A stretch of 45,302 nt of DNA from Cyanobacteriota bacterium. GTDB taxonomy: Bacteria; Cyanobacteriota; Cyanobacteriia; Cyanobacteriales; Microcoleaceae. Below are positions 34,400-42,914 of the stretch, in pieces. A program made the position numbers and the translations under genes. The DNA is taken from the NCBI GenBank assembly GCA_025362325.1, contig JANYGO010000051.1, forward strand, positions 1 through 45,302, read 5' to 3'. Position 1 is the first letter of the stretch, and every line of letters starts with the position of its first letter. Under the pieces are notes generated by a model. That model worked only from the letters and a program-made list of their open reading frames with translations, had not been told where the DNA came from and did no database searches.

Positions 34400-36622
34400 C
34401 TATTCTTCTAGATTAGAGAGTTTCGCTGGAAATTGCGGCAGAGTCAGAGTAAAAGATGTGCGCCACAACTCGTCAGCTTCAAAACTTTCTGCCGGACAGC
34501 TAGACACATCAATGGTACCATTCAAGTGCTCTACTAAACACTTTACCAGCGCCAGACCCAAACCCGTACCGGGAATAGCTTGGTCAGTAATGCCAGTGCC
34601 GCGGCGGAACTTGTCAAAGATGTGGGGCAAATCAGCAGCAGCAATGCCGGGCCCGAAATTAGAAACGCTCAGGACAATACAGCCGGCCGCCTCAGACGCC
34701 TCGAAAACAACCGCAGTTCCCGAAGCCGAGTATTTTCCAGCATTCGTCAGCAGTTCCAGCAGCACCCGCTTGAGAATGTCCGGGTCGGTTTCCAAGCGGG
34801 CAAACTTGGGCAAATCCACCTTCAGAGTCAATTCCTTATCCGCCCACTGTTTCTCAAAATCCCCAGCTAAATCTTGAATTAAACGCTTGAAATCGATTTT
34901 GATTAGAGAAATAGGGACTTGCTGAAGCTCAAACTGCTTGAGGGCCAGCAAATCGTTAACCAGAGCGGTTTCCTTAGAACACTGCTGCTCTAGAATGTCG
35001 AGATACTTAACCCGACTCGCTGACGGCTGTTCAGCTTGTTTGAGCATTATAATCGCCAGCTTCATGATTGTTAAAGGGGTGCGCAACTCGTGACTCAGAG
35101 TGCTGAGAAATTCGTCTTTAATCAGCTTCAATTTGCGCAGTTGCTCTAGTTGATTGGCAGATTGTTCGTACAGTTTCCCCTGTACGTCGAGACTTTGCTG
35201 CAATTGAGCGGTTCTGTCTTGGACTAGAGTTTGCACTTCCTTGAGCGTCTGAGTTGCGATAATCGCCCTGCTCGCTTGAGCGCACACTAATTCTAGAACT
35301 TCCAATTCTTCAGGACTCCAAGTGCGCGGCTCGGAGTGCTGCAAAACCAAGAACCCCAAGACTGTTTCCTGTCGGCTGGCGCCCGTGAGGGGAACCAGTA
35401 TCAGCCCGCGAATGCCTTGGAGTTTCAATATTTCTGTGGCGCCCTCTTGTTCCTTGCTGATTAATTCGCCTGCGTCATCGAGGGCGAGGGGTTTGGGTGT
35501 GCTGTGGAATGCTTTCTCGCACAAACTAGATTCCGACAGCCAAAAAGCGGGAGAGTTAATTGGTTTTAAGTTGGGGATTTTGGATTTGGAATTAGCAGTT
35601 TTTTCCTTGTTTTTTGTTTTGGCATTCGTGCTTTTTTTTCCCACATCGCTTTCTGCTATTGTCTGTTTGTTTGCATCTTTTTTCAGAGCGGATTCGCAAA
35701 CTAATTCGACTTTGGCTTTGGGCTTTTGATTGGGGGAGGAAGTGGTTTTTAATAGGGGGTCTGTATATTTCAACAGCAGGATTTGACCTCTATCTACTTC
35801 CAGGCTATCGACGGTATTTTTAATAACTTGCTGCAAAATTAGATCGATTTCTGAACTCGTGTCGATCGCTGCTGCAACTGCTCCCAGGAGATTTTTGTAT
35901 TTAGCTTCTCGCTGTAACTGTTCGTTTAAGCTAGCAATTTCTTGAGTTTTTTGAATGTGAGAAATCGCGATGCCGATCGCGTCAGATGCTGCTTCTAGGC
36001 GCTTGCGATCGGCTGCCGACCACTCGTGAGGTTGCGACTTACCCACAATCATTATCCCATTTACAGCCCCTCCAAACCGCGTAGATCCTGCCAAAATTGC
36101 CCGACAAGGCAGCGGTGGCACAGCGGAATTTGGCGGTGAAGCGGCCTGACTATCAAGATAGTCGGATACCGCCACGATCTCGCCGTCTGCTAGCACCTTT
36201 GCCAAGACGGGATGTTCGAGTGATATGCTAGGCGATTGTAATCCTGTGGTTTGCCAGTTTTCCGGTGTTGGGGTTGAATCAGTAGCATTGGCAGCATTTG
36301 GGCGATCGCTCTTATTTTGCCAGCAAGCATTGGGATTTACTACTTTCTGCTCCGCTACAGCAGCAACCAAACAAAAATCTGCCTGACAGGCCGCCCCCAA
36401 AGTATTTGCTATTTGCAGCAGGATCTCTCGATCGAAGTTGGTCGCGAGAATTTGGCAAATTTGCCGCCCCAGAAGGGCAGGATCGACCTGGTACTGCATA
36501 AGACGATCCAAAAAATTTTGGACTGATACTGGTTCTCCGATTTGTGGTAGATGCAAAGTGCAAGACTCTGACGCCGATCGCTCGATCGGAGTAAAGTCTT
36601 GATTTCCCTGGCGATCGATCAT
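34400..36622 (-). CDS. GAF-domain hybrid-type sensor histidine kinase
   Basis: 740 residues from ATG 36622 (TTG 36631 is an unlikely start). Two GAF-like sensor domains occupy ~60-225 and ~245-470 ('FCLVAAVAEQK', 'GIMIVGKSQPHEWSAADRKRLEAASDAIGIAI'; 'QGIRGLILVPLTG.....VLGFLVLQHSEPRTWSPEELEVLELVCAQASRAI'). The second has a ~70-residue Lys/Asn/Ser insertion. A coiled coil is followed by HisKA ('FLSTLSHELRTPLTIMKL', phosphoacceptor His ~526) and HATPase ('LLELLTNAGKYSASGT', 'NFGPGIAAADLPHIFDKF', 'GTGLGLALVKCLVEHLNG'). There is no transmembrane segment, so it is a soluble sensor. No receiver domain or adjacent response regulator is present, so it is an orphan kinase. The signal is unknown. Confidence 0.92.
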   Translation of the reverse strand: MIDRQGNQDFTPIERSASESCTLHLPQIGEPVSVQNFLDRLMQYQVDPALLGRQICQILATNFDREILLQIANTLGAACQADFCLVAAVAEQKVVNPNACWQNKSDRPNAANATDSTPTPENWQTTGLQSPSISLEHPVLAKVLADGEIVAVSDYLDSQAASPPNSAVPPLPCRAILAGSTRFGGAVNGIMIVGKSQPHEWSAADRKRLEAASDAIGIAISHIQKTQEIASLNEQLQREAKYKNLLGAVAAAIDTSSEIDLILQQVIKNTVDSLEVDRGQILLLKYTDPLLKTTSSPNQKPKAKVELVCESALKKDANKQTIAESDVGKKSTNAKTKNKEKTANSKSKIPNLKPINSPAFWLSESSLCEKAFHSTPKPLALDDAGELISKEQEGATEILKLQGIRGLILVPLTGASRQETVLGFLVLQHSEPRTWSPEELEVLELVCAQASRAIIATQTLKEVQTLVQDRTAQLQQSLDVQGKLYEQSANQLEQLRKLKLIKDEFLSTLSHELRTPLTIMKLAIIMLKQAEQPSASRVKYLDILEQQCSKETALVNDLLALKQFELQQVPISLIKIDFKRLIQDLAGDFEKQWADKELTLKVDLPKFARLETDPDILKRVLLELLTNAGKYSASGTAVVFEASEAAGCIVLSVSNFGPGIAAADLPHIFDKFRRGTGITDQAIPGTGLGLALVKCLVEHLNGTIDVSSCPAESFEADELWRTSFTLTLPQFPAKLSNLEE

Positions 36623-37146
36623 GGCAACCAAGCCTTTATTTTAAGATGTTTGAGCCGGAGTGCGCTGCAAATACAGAACCTACCCATAACTGTCTGCTTG
36701 ACTGTTATGAGCCTGCTTTCTGTGTTTGCACAGCCCGTCGGCGGGTCACTAGAGCGGTGAAAAATCTACCCGATTTGACCAAGGTCTATTTTCCTGTTTT
36801 TTACCCTTCGATCTGTACCAGATGAACTTTACCATCCTTTACCGGATGAGGATAAATCCCCTTCTCACTAATTTTGACACTTATTAGTATGAAGCAGATC
36901 TAGAGATCGCTTGGTGACACCCCTCTCCTGGCTCTGTGATGTTTCCTATTTAAGTTTGTGATCCTCGAAAATTTTTATTGTGATACAGATCTGCCGATCG
37001 AGTGATGCCGATCGCAAAAATTAAAAATAAAAAAAATACTCATAACAGAGCTGAGAGTTTCCGACTTTTTGCTCAAAAACTCATTTCTCACAGCTCAAGG
37101 AGACGCTGAGCAAGCCAAGATTGTTAAATTTATCCGACTTACCTGC
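36623..37146. other. Gene-free region upstream of the histidine kinase
   Basis: About 520 nt. It contains a GCCCGTCGGCGGGT mini-hairpin near 36737 and AT-rich stretches near 36970-37040. A plus-strand frame starting at 37069 runs antisense into the next gene and is rejected. I could not assign a promoter. Confidence 0.45.
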
Positions 37147-38022
37147 TTACTTATTTTGTGCTTCCTGTTGGGCTGTATCGCTATTTTGGCGGTAAAGTGT
37201 CGTCCGGTTGACAGCAGTTGTGTAGCGGGGATGGTTGGGGGGCACGGCGGCCATCAAATCCGAAGCTTGCTGCCACTTAGTAGCTACTACTAACCAATTT
37301 TCGCGAGATTGAGCGGTTTTGCCGTCGGTGGCTGCTTGCGAGGCGACTCGCACAGCTTGTGAAAAAGAGTCAACAGCAGAATTAGCAGTCTCCTTAGAAA
37401 TTTTCAAAGCAGGTTTTGCCTCCGAGGGAGTGGCACTGGCAACTGCTTGGGTGGTGGCTTCTGTGCTGTTTGCCACTGGGGAATTGAGTCCTTTGTAGAT
37501 GGCGGCCGTCGCAGCGAGCAACAGCACGCTCAAGCTGACGCCGCCGACGATACCGCGCTGAAATTGCCGCGGTTGCTGCATCGATCGAGGTGGAGCGATT
37601 CTCGGCAATTTCAGCTTGCCACCTTGAGCTTGGCGTTCGTGATGGGCGGCGGCCAAACGCTTGAACAAATTCGGCTTTCTGAGTTTAATTTCTTGAGACC
37701 ACAGCAGTTGATTCTCCGGATCGCGACTAATTTCTTCGAGCCACAGCAGTTGGTGTTCTCGGACAAGCCGGCTGTTGATGTTGACTCGGCGAATATTGCG
37801 GGGTTCGATGCCCTCCAAAATTTCTCGGACTCGATCGACCAAGCTAGACTGTTCGAGCAGTTGCGATGTTGCAGCTTCGCACAGCAGTTGCAGCACTCCT
37901 TCTGCAAACACGGCTCTGGCCCTGACACCTACCTGTGCTAGTTCGTCGTTAAGGATTTGAATAATCGATGCCACCGAGCCCTCGCGAGCTTGTCGGGCAA
38001 TGTCATCTATTGGATTCGCCAT
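37147..38022 (-). CDS. Membrane protein with N-terminal helical domain, unknown
   Basis: 291 residues from ATG 38022 ('MANPIDDIARQAREGSVASIIQILNDELAQVGVRARAVFAEGVLQLLCEAA'). The frame extends to 38226, but that part overlaps the divergent leuD region and looks non-coding. A helical cytosolic domain (~1-130) is followed by a basic stretch ('RLAAAHHERQAQGGKLKLPR'), one transmembrane helix ('GIVGGVSLSVLLLAATAAIYKG', ~163-184) and an Ala/Ser/Thr-rich exported domain. That domain ends in 'WLVVATKWQQASDLMAAVPPNHPRYTTAVNRTTLYRQNSDTAQ', a pattern seen near TPR-like ends of several cyanobacterial proteins. Function unknown. It is divergent from leuD, with 180 nt between starts. Confidence 0.78.
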   Translation of the reverse strand: MANPIDDIARQAREGSVASIIQILNDELAQVGVRARAVFAEGVLQLLCEAATSQLLEQSSLVDRVREILEGIEPRNIRRVNINSRLVREHQLLWLEEISRDPENQLLWSQEIKLRKPNLFKRLAAAHHERQAQGGKLKLPRIAPPRSMQQPRQFQRGIVGGVSLSVLLLAATAAIYKGLNSPVANSTEATTQAVASATPSEAKPALKISKETANSAVDSFSQAVRVASQAATDGKTAQSRENWLVVATKWQQASDLMAAVPPNHPRYTTAVNRTTLYRQNSDTAQQEAQNK

Positions 38023-38202
38023 AAAACTATCTTGACGCTTAGCAATCTGTATATTTGTTAACCACAAGTCTCGGATCTGATTTTTGCCTATACAGATTAT
38101 CGCCGACATTCCCAGGTTAAAATGGGCAAATGCAAATCTTGCATTACAAATCCGACATAAAAATATCACGGCAGCATCTGAGAAGCCAAGAGGAAATAAA
38201 CT

Positions 38203-38751
38203 ATGGGCAAAGTAATTAGCGGTCAAATTTTTGTTCTAGACGACAACATCGATACAGATCAAATTATCCCTGCCGAATACCTGACCCTGGTTCCCTCGAA
38301 GCCGGACGAGTACGAGAAACTAGGCAGTTATGCGATGATTGGCTTACCCGATCGCTACGGCAAGTTTATCGAGGCAGGTGAAATCAAAACCCGGTATCCG
38401 ATTATCATTGCCGGCGAAAATTTTGGCTGCGGTTCTTCGCGGGAACACGCTCCAATCGCTCTGGGGGCTGCGGGTGTCAAAGCGGTGGTGGCTTTGTCTT
38501 ACGCGCGCATCTTCTTTCGCAATTGCTCGGCTACTGGCGAATTGTACCCGATCGAATCCGTCGATCGACTTTGCGATGTATTTGTAACAGGGCAAGAAGT
38601 GACGATCGACTTTGCGAGCGATCGAATTATCAACCACACTCAAAACCTCACTTACTCCCTCAAGCCTTTAGGAGATGTCGGGCCAGTCATTGATGCCGGA
38701 GGGCTGTTTGACTACGCACGCCAAACGGGAATGATTGCCGCTCGCTCTTAA
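38203..38751 (+). CDS. leuD: 3-isopropylmalate dehydratase small subunit
   Basis: Small (swivel) subunit of isopropylmalate isomerase, which with LeuC interconverts 2- and 3-isopropylmalate in leucine synthesis. The substrate-contacting loop 'AGENFGCGSSREHAPIALGAAGVKAVVALSYARIFFRNC' is intact, and 'DDNIDTDQIIPAEYLT' is the usual N-terminus. The 182-aa length matches the LeuD type. AGAGGAAA lies about 9 nt before the ATG. LeuC, which holds the Fe-S cluster, is not in the window, so the subunits are encoded apart. Confidence 0.94.
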   Translation: MGKVISGQIFVLDDNIDTDQIIPAEYLTLVPSKPDEYEKLGSYAMIGLPDRYGKFIEAGEIKTRYPIIIAGENFGCGSSREHAPIALGAAGVKAVVALSYARIFFRNCSATGELYPIESVDRLCDVFVTGQEVTIDFASDRIINHTQNLTYSLKPLGDVGPVIDAGGLFDYARQTGMIAARS

Positions 38752-38765
38752 CTGGTAAAACCTGC

Positions 38766-38795
38766 AATGTAGGGTGCACTGCCCGGCGCACCTTA
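38766..38795. repeat. GTAGGGTGCA...GGCGCACCTTAC hairpin
   Basis: GTAGGGTGC and GCACCTTAC flank a short GC-rich loop after leuD. This GTAGGGTGC/GCACCTTAC type also occurs after ccs1 (17722), after the SLH gene (27738-27760) and after the RTX gene (12793). It may end the leuD transcript. Confidence 0.55.
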
Positions 38796-38812
38796 CGAAT
38801 ATCAATAGAGTC

Positions 38813-39235
38813 TCAAATCGACTCAATAAAATTCAATAAAATACGCTGGTGAGGAATGCCGAAAGGTCGCACATCTCCTGACTTTTCAGAATAGCATTTA
38901 CCAGCCCGAATATCCTCCGCTGTCAACAACTGCATATCCCAACCCTCGTGCAAAACTAAATCATTGACATCCGCACTAAGTTGTGAGTGAAAAACGTGGC
39001 GAACAATATCTCCTTCGACATCGCAACAGAAAAAAGAGACACTTGCAGGAGCCCAGCTAATTTCCTCTGATAATTCCCGCAACACAGCCACTTCCGCAGT
39101 TTCTCCCGGTTCCAAGTGTCCGCCAAACAAAGCCCAATGTCCGGGATATCTGATACTAGGAATGTCGTCCCGCAACTGGCAGAGAAACTTGCCGTCTTTG
39201 TATAAAATGGCGATCGCAACGTGAATTTGAGGCAT
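38813..39235 (-). CDS. NUDIX hydrolase
   Basis: 140 residues from ATG 39235 (the frame reaches 39253). A complete NUDIX box is visible: G-x5-E-x7-REL-x-EE-I in 'GGHLEPGETAEVAVLRELSEEI' (~40-61), binding the divalent metal that hydrolyses nucleoside-diphosphate-linked substrates. The N-terminal 'HVAIAILYKDGKFLCQLRDD' strand is normal. The substrate cannot be read from the sequence; the 'PGHWALFGGHLEPGE' lead-in is like MutT/8-oxo-dGTPase relatives. Cytosolic, single gene, convergent with leuD. Confidence 0.9.
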   Translation of the reverse strand: MPQIHVAIAILYKDGKFLCQLRDDIPSIRYPGHWALFGGHLEPGETAEVAVLRELSEEISWAPASVSFFCCDVEGDIVRHVFHSQLSADVNDLVLHEGWDMQLLTAEDIRAGKCYSEKSGDVRPFGIPHQRILLNFIESI

Positions 39236-39388
39236 AAGAAAGAAGTTCGGCAATGAGCAATGTACAAGATTTAACGGATGTAGCGGATTTCAGCATTAAC
39301 AAACAGACCCACAGCAACAAAACACAATTACAAACCTTTCAATTTCATGAAATAAACTACTTAATTATTGAGAAAAATTAGCATTTTC

Positions 39389-39820
39389 CTATTTTTCTTT
39401 ACTTGCCGCTGGAGTGCGATTTAATTGTTCCATTTCCTCAACATAAACTTCACCTAAATCCTTTCCTGCCAATTCCTTCACAGTAATACTCTTGTAGCGA
39501 ACTTCTCCCTTCAGCAATACTTCATCGCCAAGCTGGGGCAAAGCTTGCTTAGTTAAAATCCAAATCTTACCCGTACCATCTTGAAGTTGATAAGCCGCAT
39601 TCCCCACAAACGGAGCGCGATTTTCCACCTTTCCCCGGAGATAAACTTCACCATCGACTTGCCGCTTTTGTTGAATGTCGCCAATGCTAGCAACATTAAA
39701 ACCAAGATTGAGTTGAGACATGGATAAATTGCCACAACTGAGCAAACCGCTGGTAAGTATTAGCAATAAAGAGCCTATGGAGAATCTTGGAACCCAAACT
39801 TGCTTAATTGCAGTAGTCAT
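39389..39820 (-). CDS. OB-fold lipoprotein, unknown function
   Basis: 143 residues. The N-terminal hydrophobic run 'FSIGSLLLILTSGLLSC' ends in a lipobox-like L-L-S-C (Cys29), predicting lipid anchoring. The remainder ('ASIGDIQQKRQVDGEVYLRGKVENRAPFVGNAAYQLQDGTGKIWILTKQALPQLGDEVLLKGEVRYKSI') has the strand pattern of a single OB-fold ('VYLRGKV' ... 'YQLQDGTGKIWI' ... 'GDEVLLKGEV'), the type annotated as nucleic-acid-binding OB-fold. In a lipoprotein it more likely binds another ligand. Divergent from folD. No partner visible. Confidence 0.8.
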   Translation of the reverse strand: MTTAIKQVWVPRFSIGSLLLILTSGLLSCGNLSMSQLNLGFNVASIGDIQQKRQVDGEVYLRGKVENRAPFVGNAAYQLQDGTGKIWILTKQALPQLGDEVLLKGEVRYKSITVKELAGKDLGEVYVEEMEQLNRTPAASKEK

Positions 39821-39965
39821 TGGTCAACTGATTTGAGATGGGAGATACGACTTACTTTAACAGAATCCCCAGAGTCGATCGCAAGAGCCGAAATTTCTCT
39901 AGTGTAGGCCTTGACGGCGCTTAAGTTAAAATCTAAGATCGTCAGCCCCTAACCCAGAGTCTACA

Positions 39966-40844
39966 ATGGATGTCAAAACTGCTCAAATACTAGATGGTAA
40001 AGCTTTAGCGATCAAAATTCAAAGCGAGTTGAGCGATCGAGTCCGTGCCCTCCAAAGCCTGATTGGGCGTCCTCCGGGACTTGCGGTGCTGATGGTGGGC
40101 GACAACCCAGCCAGCGCGGCTTACGTGCGCAACAAAGAGCGAGCCTGCGCTAAAGTTGGCATCGCTTCCTTCGGCCAGCATTACCCAGCAAATGCCACTC
40201 AAGCTGAACTTGAACTGGCAATTCATGCACTCAACGAGGACGATCGAGTAGACGGCATTTTAGTCCAACTACCGCTACCAGAACACTTAGATGCAATTTC
40301 GCTGCTGTATCAAATCGCCCCTGACAAAGACGCTGACGGACTTCACCCTCTAAATTTAGGCCGCTTGGTGCGATCGGAGGAAGGTTTGCGCAGTTGTACT
40401 CCCGCCGGAGTCATGCGCTTATTGCAGGAATACCAGATCGATCTCAAAGGAAAAAATGCCGTAGTTTTGGGGCGCAGTATTTTAGTGGGTAAACCGATGG
40501 CGCTGATGCTGTTAGAAGCCGATTGCACTGTTACTGTAGCTCATTCGCGATCGCAAAACCTAGAATCAATTACCAACCAAGCCGATATTTTAATCGCCGC
40601 CGTCGGCCGCACAGAAATTATTGCAGCTAATATGGTCAAACCGGGAGCAGTAGTAATTGATGTTGGTATTAATCGTGTCGTCAATCCAGACGGTACCAGC
40701 CGTTTGGCCGGAGATGTAGATTTTGATGCTGTGAAAACAGTAGCCGGATTTATCACGCCAGTACCGGGAGGAATCGGGCCGATGACTGTCGCGATGCTGT
40801 TGGCAAATACGGTTTCGAGTTATGGCAAGAAGCCAGAGGGTTGA
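39966..40844 (+). CDS. folD: Bifunctional methylenetetrahydrofolate dehydrogenase/cyclohydrolase
   Basis: 292 residues, cytosolic. It interconverts 5,10-methylene-, methenyl- and 10-formyl-tetrahydrofolate for purine, formyl-methionine and one-carbon supply. The catalytic Tyr and Lys are in '[18 protein letters not shown]'. The substrate-loop '[14 protein letters not shown]' and '[15 protein letters not shown]', the NADP-binding '[18 protein letters not shown]' and the C-terminal '[23 protein letters not shown]' are all diagnostic. ATG 39966 is the start. A strong hairpin lies about 50 nt past the stop. Confidence 0.96.
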   Translation: MDVKTAQILDGKALAIKIQSELSDRVRALQSLIGRPPGLAVLMVGDNPASAAYVRNKERACAKVGIASFGQHYPANATQAELELAIHALNEDDRVDGILVQLPLPEHLDAISLLYQIAPDKDADGLHPLNLGRLVRSEEGLRSCTPAGVMRLLQEYQIDLKGKNAVVLGRSILVGKPMALMLLEADCTVTVAHSRSQNLESITNQADILIAAVGRTEIIAANMVKPGAVVIDVGINRVVNPDGTSRLAGDVDFDAVKTVAGFITPVPGGIGPMTVAMLLANTVSSYGKKPEG

Positions 40845-40896
40845 AGACAACAAGCCGCGGACAGGATTTAAAGAATTTAACAGATAGAAGCAACAA

Positions 40897-40939
40897 AAGC
40901 TCGGGGGAAAAATCAATCAGAGAGATTTTCCCCCAGCTT
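40897..40939 (+). terminator. Long hairpin downstream of folD
   Basis: AAGCT...GGGGGAAAAATC (40897-40914) pairs with GATTTTCCCCC...AGCTT (40924-40939) around a 9-nt loop, about 16 bp with one bulge. No U-run follows on the plus strand. Probably a 3' stabilising or terminating structure for folD. Confidence 0.5.
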
Positions 40940-41023
40940 AATTGGAACTCTTACTGCTCGCCTCGACTTATATAGTGTCCGGTCAATTCCCTCCGCAACC
41001 CTGGGCCCGAAATACAAAAGGAT

Positions 41024-41052
41024 CGACCGTGAGGACTTTAGTCCGCATCCAT
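41024..41052. repeat. GTGAGGACTTTAGTCC palindrome (single copy)
   Basis: GAGGACTTTAGTCCGC at about 41031-41046 is one copy of the dispersed GGACTTTAGTCC family, between folD and the small-protein gene. A decayed right part (TAGGATTCCGAACGCTC) follows. Confidence 0.7.
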
Positions 41053-41105
41053 AAAAAAACTAGGATTCCGAACGCTCAAACCAATCTTAGTACGGTCACG
41101 CGATA

Positions 41106-41333
41106 TTAGAGAGATTCAAAAGAAGCGGTGAAGCCATCTAAAGTCAAGCATTCTTCCATAAAATCTTCTACCTCATTGACATCTTCAAGTTGATATTCCA
41201 TGATGCGTTCACCGTCGCCTTTCATCTTTTTGGAAGAAAGAGGCGTAGCGGGATATTTGTCAGCGATCGCTTTGAAAGCTTTGGAATGGATATCCCAGCT
41301 TGCGGCCGAACATTTAATCATTAAAACCCACAC
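41106..41333 (-). CDS. Small conserved hypothetical protein
   Basis: 75 residues. The GTG at 41333 is chosen because a strong AGGAGG lies about 9 nt upstream; the ATG at 41321 has none. The sequence 'MIKCSAASWDIHSKAFKAIADKYPATPLSSKKMKGDGERIMEYQLEDVNEVEDFMEECLTL' is compact and mixed charge with no membrane segment, plausibly an alpha/beta cytosolic protein. No family recognised. It lies 48 nt downstream of the phosphohexomutase on the same strand, so it may be the third gene of that operon. Confidence 0.7.
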   Translation of the reverse strand: MWVLMIKCSAASWDIHSKAFKAIADKYPATPLSSKKMKGDGERIMEYQLEDVNEVEDFMEECLTLDGFTASFESL

Positions 41334-41381
41334 GCTCGAATTCCTCCTACGGTTTGATTGACTAATATTCCAGTATGAAGC

Positions 41382-42908
41382 TTAGCTCGACAGTGCCGAT
41401 AAATCCAGGGATTCAGTTGTTTGGAAAAAAGCTAAAAGCCGAGCCACTATGCCAGCGACACCACCCTTAACATTCGACTCCACATTCAAAGCCATCACCG
41501 GATCGTGCAGAGACAAGCGTAACAGAAACCAGCCGGATTCGCTAGCAGATGTGCAGGAAATTCGCACGCCTTCGTAGTTATTGGGAACGATTTCCCAGTC
41601 GGCTGCGGTTGAGACAAATTTTTGCAGTTGCTCAATCACGCGATCGCCCTGAGCTTTGAAATCATCCACATTAATTTTAATCCGAAATTCCGCACTTTCT
41701 TCAGGTTCTGGTAAATTCGCAATTAAATCAGGCAAAGATTGATTGGCTAGCTTTGATTTAGCCAATTCAATCAATAATTTGCTGACCAAGTAAGCGCCAT
41801 CATCCAGAAAGTAATTTTCTTTCAAAGCTCCATGTCCAGAGGTTTCAATTGCCAGCCACGATTCCTGTCCGGCTTGATTGAGGCGAATTGACTCATCAAT
41901 CACATTTTTGTAGCCACGTTTAAAGCGATGGTGAATCCCTTTTAAATCCTGTTCGATGAATTGCGTTAAGCCGTCCGAGGTGATAGAATCGGTGACGATG
42001 GTAGAGCCTGGGTGCTCTTGTAGGACGATCGCCGAAATCAACGCGATTAACCGATTGCGATTGAGTTCCTTGCCAAATCCATCGACGGCCGCACTGCGAT
42101 CGACATCCGTATCAAAAATAATCCCAAAATCAGCTTGATGTGCAATTACCGCTTGACAAATTGACTGCATTGCCTGTTTATCTTCGGGATTTGGCACATG
42201 ATTGGGGAAAGTGCCATCGGGTTCTAAAAACTGACTGCCGGTGGTGTCTGCACCTAAAGGTTTTAAGACTTTATCGACATAAAATCCGCCCGCACCATTC
42301 CCCGCATCCACAACAATTTTTAACCCTGTCAGTGGCTGCTCAAAATTCTCGGGATGATTGACTGATTCCCGGATTTTTTTGACAAATTGGTTGGCATAAA
42401 CTGAGATAAAATCATGCTTGGTAATGTTACCGGGCGCTGCGGCTAGCTGAAAGTTATTGCTTTGGGCTAGAGTTAAGATATCGGTAATATCTTTTTTTTG
42501 TAATCCACCGTTGGCGGTGAAAAACTTTAAGCCGTTGCGATTAAATGGCAAATGGCTAGCAGTGAGCATAATCGCGCCGTCGCACTCAAAATCGGGGGTA
42601 ATGGTACTCATAAACATGGCGGGAGTTGAGGCCATTTCAAAGTCGTACACTGTGGCACCAACTGAGGCGATTCCGTAGGTGACTGCTGGCATTAAGGTGG
42701 GCCCTGATAGGCGACTGTCACGCCCGATCGCAATTGTTAATTTTTCAGCGGGTTTGTGGACTTTTTGCGCCAGCCAACTGACAAAAGATTGACCTAAAAT
42801 TGTGGCAACTTTGGGGGTGAGGTTGACTTTTTCGCCGGGAACCCCTTCGAGGGCTATACCGCGAATGTCTGAGCCATTTTGCAGTTTTGTCCAGTTGAAG
42901 TTTTGCAT
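41382..42908 (-). CDS. Phosphomannomutase/phosphoglucomutase
   Basis: 508 residues of the alpha-D-phosphohexomutase superfamily, moving phosphate between C1 and C6 of hexose phosphates. The phosphoserine loop is 'MLTASHLPFNRNGLKFF' (TASHNP with Leu for Asn), the metal-binding loop 'GIIFDTDVDRSAAVDGFG' (Asp-x-Asp-x-Asp-Arg), the sugar-binding loop 'AIETSGHGALKENYFLDDGAY' and the C-terminal phosphate loop 'VRISCTSASESGWFLLR'. Gly/His order and length fit bacterial PMM/PGM, but specificity for glucose or mannose cannot be decided. It follows the mutarotase gene with a 6-nt gap, so the pair is co-translated and suggests hexose-6-phosphate metabolism. Confidence 0.92.
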   Translation of the reverse strand: MQNFNWTKLQNGSDIRGIALEGVPGEKVNLTPKVATILGQSFVSWLAQKVHKPAEKLTIAIGRDSRLSGPTLMPAVTYGIASVGATVYDFEMASTPAMFMSTITPDFECDGAIMLTASHLPFNRNGLKFFTANGGLQKKDITDILTLAQSNNFQLAAAPGNITKHDFISVYANQFVKKIRESVNHPENFEQPLTGLKIVVDAGNGAGGFYVDKVLKPLGADTTGSQFLEPDGTFPNHVPNPEDKQAMQSICQAVIAHQADFGIIFDTDVDRSAAVDGFGKELNRNRLIALISAIVLQEHPGSTIVTDSITSDGLTQFIEQDLKGIHHRFKRGYKNVIDESIRLNQAGQESWLAIETSGHGALKENYFLDDGAYLVSKLLIELAKSKLANQSLPDLIANLPEPEESAEFRIKINVDDFKAQGDRVIEQLQKFVSTAADWEIVPNNYEGVRISCTSASESGWFLLRLSLHDPVMALNVESNVKGGVAGIVARLLAFFQTTESLDLSALSS

Positions 42909-42914
42909 GATGCC

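Noticed and set aside
37069..37293. Plus-strand hydrophobic frame of 74 codons
   Set aside because: It is antisense to the 3' end of the 37147-38022 gene; its hydrophobicity comes from the complementary codons.
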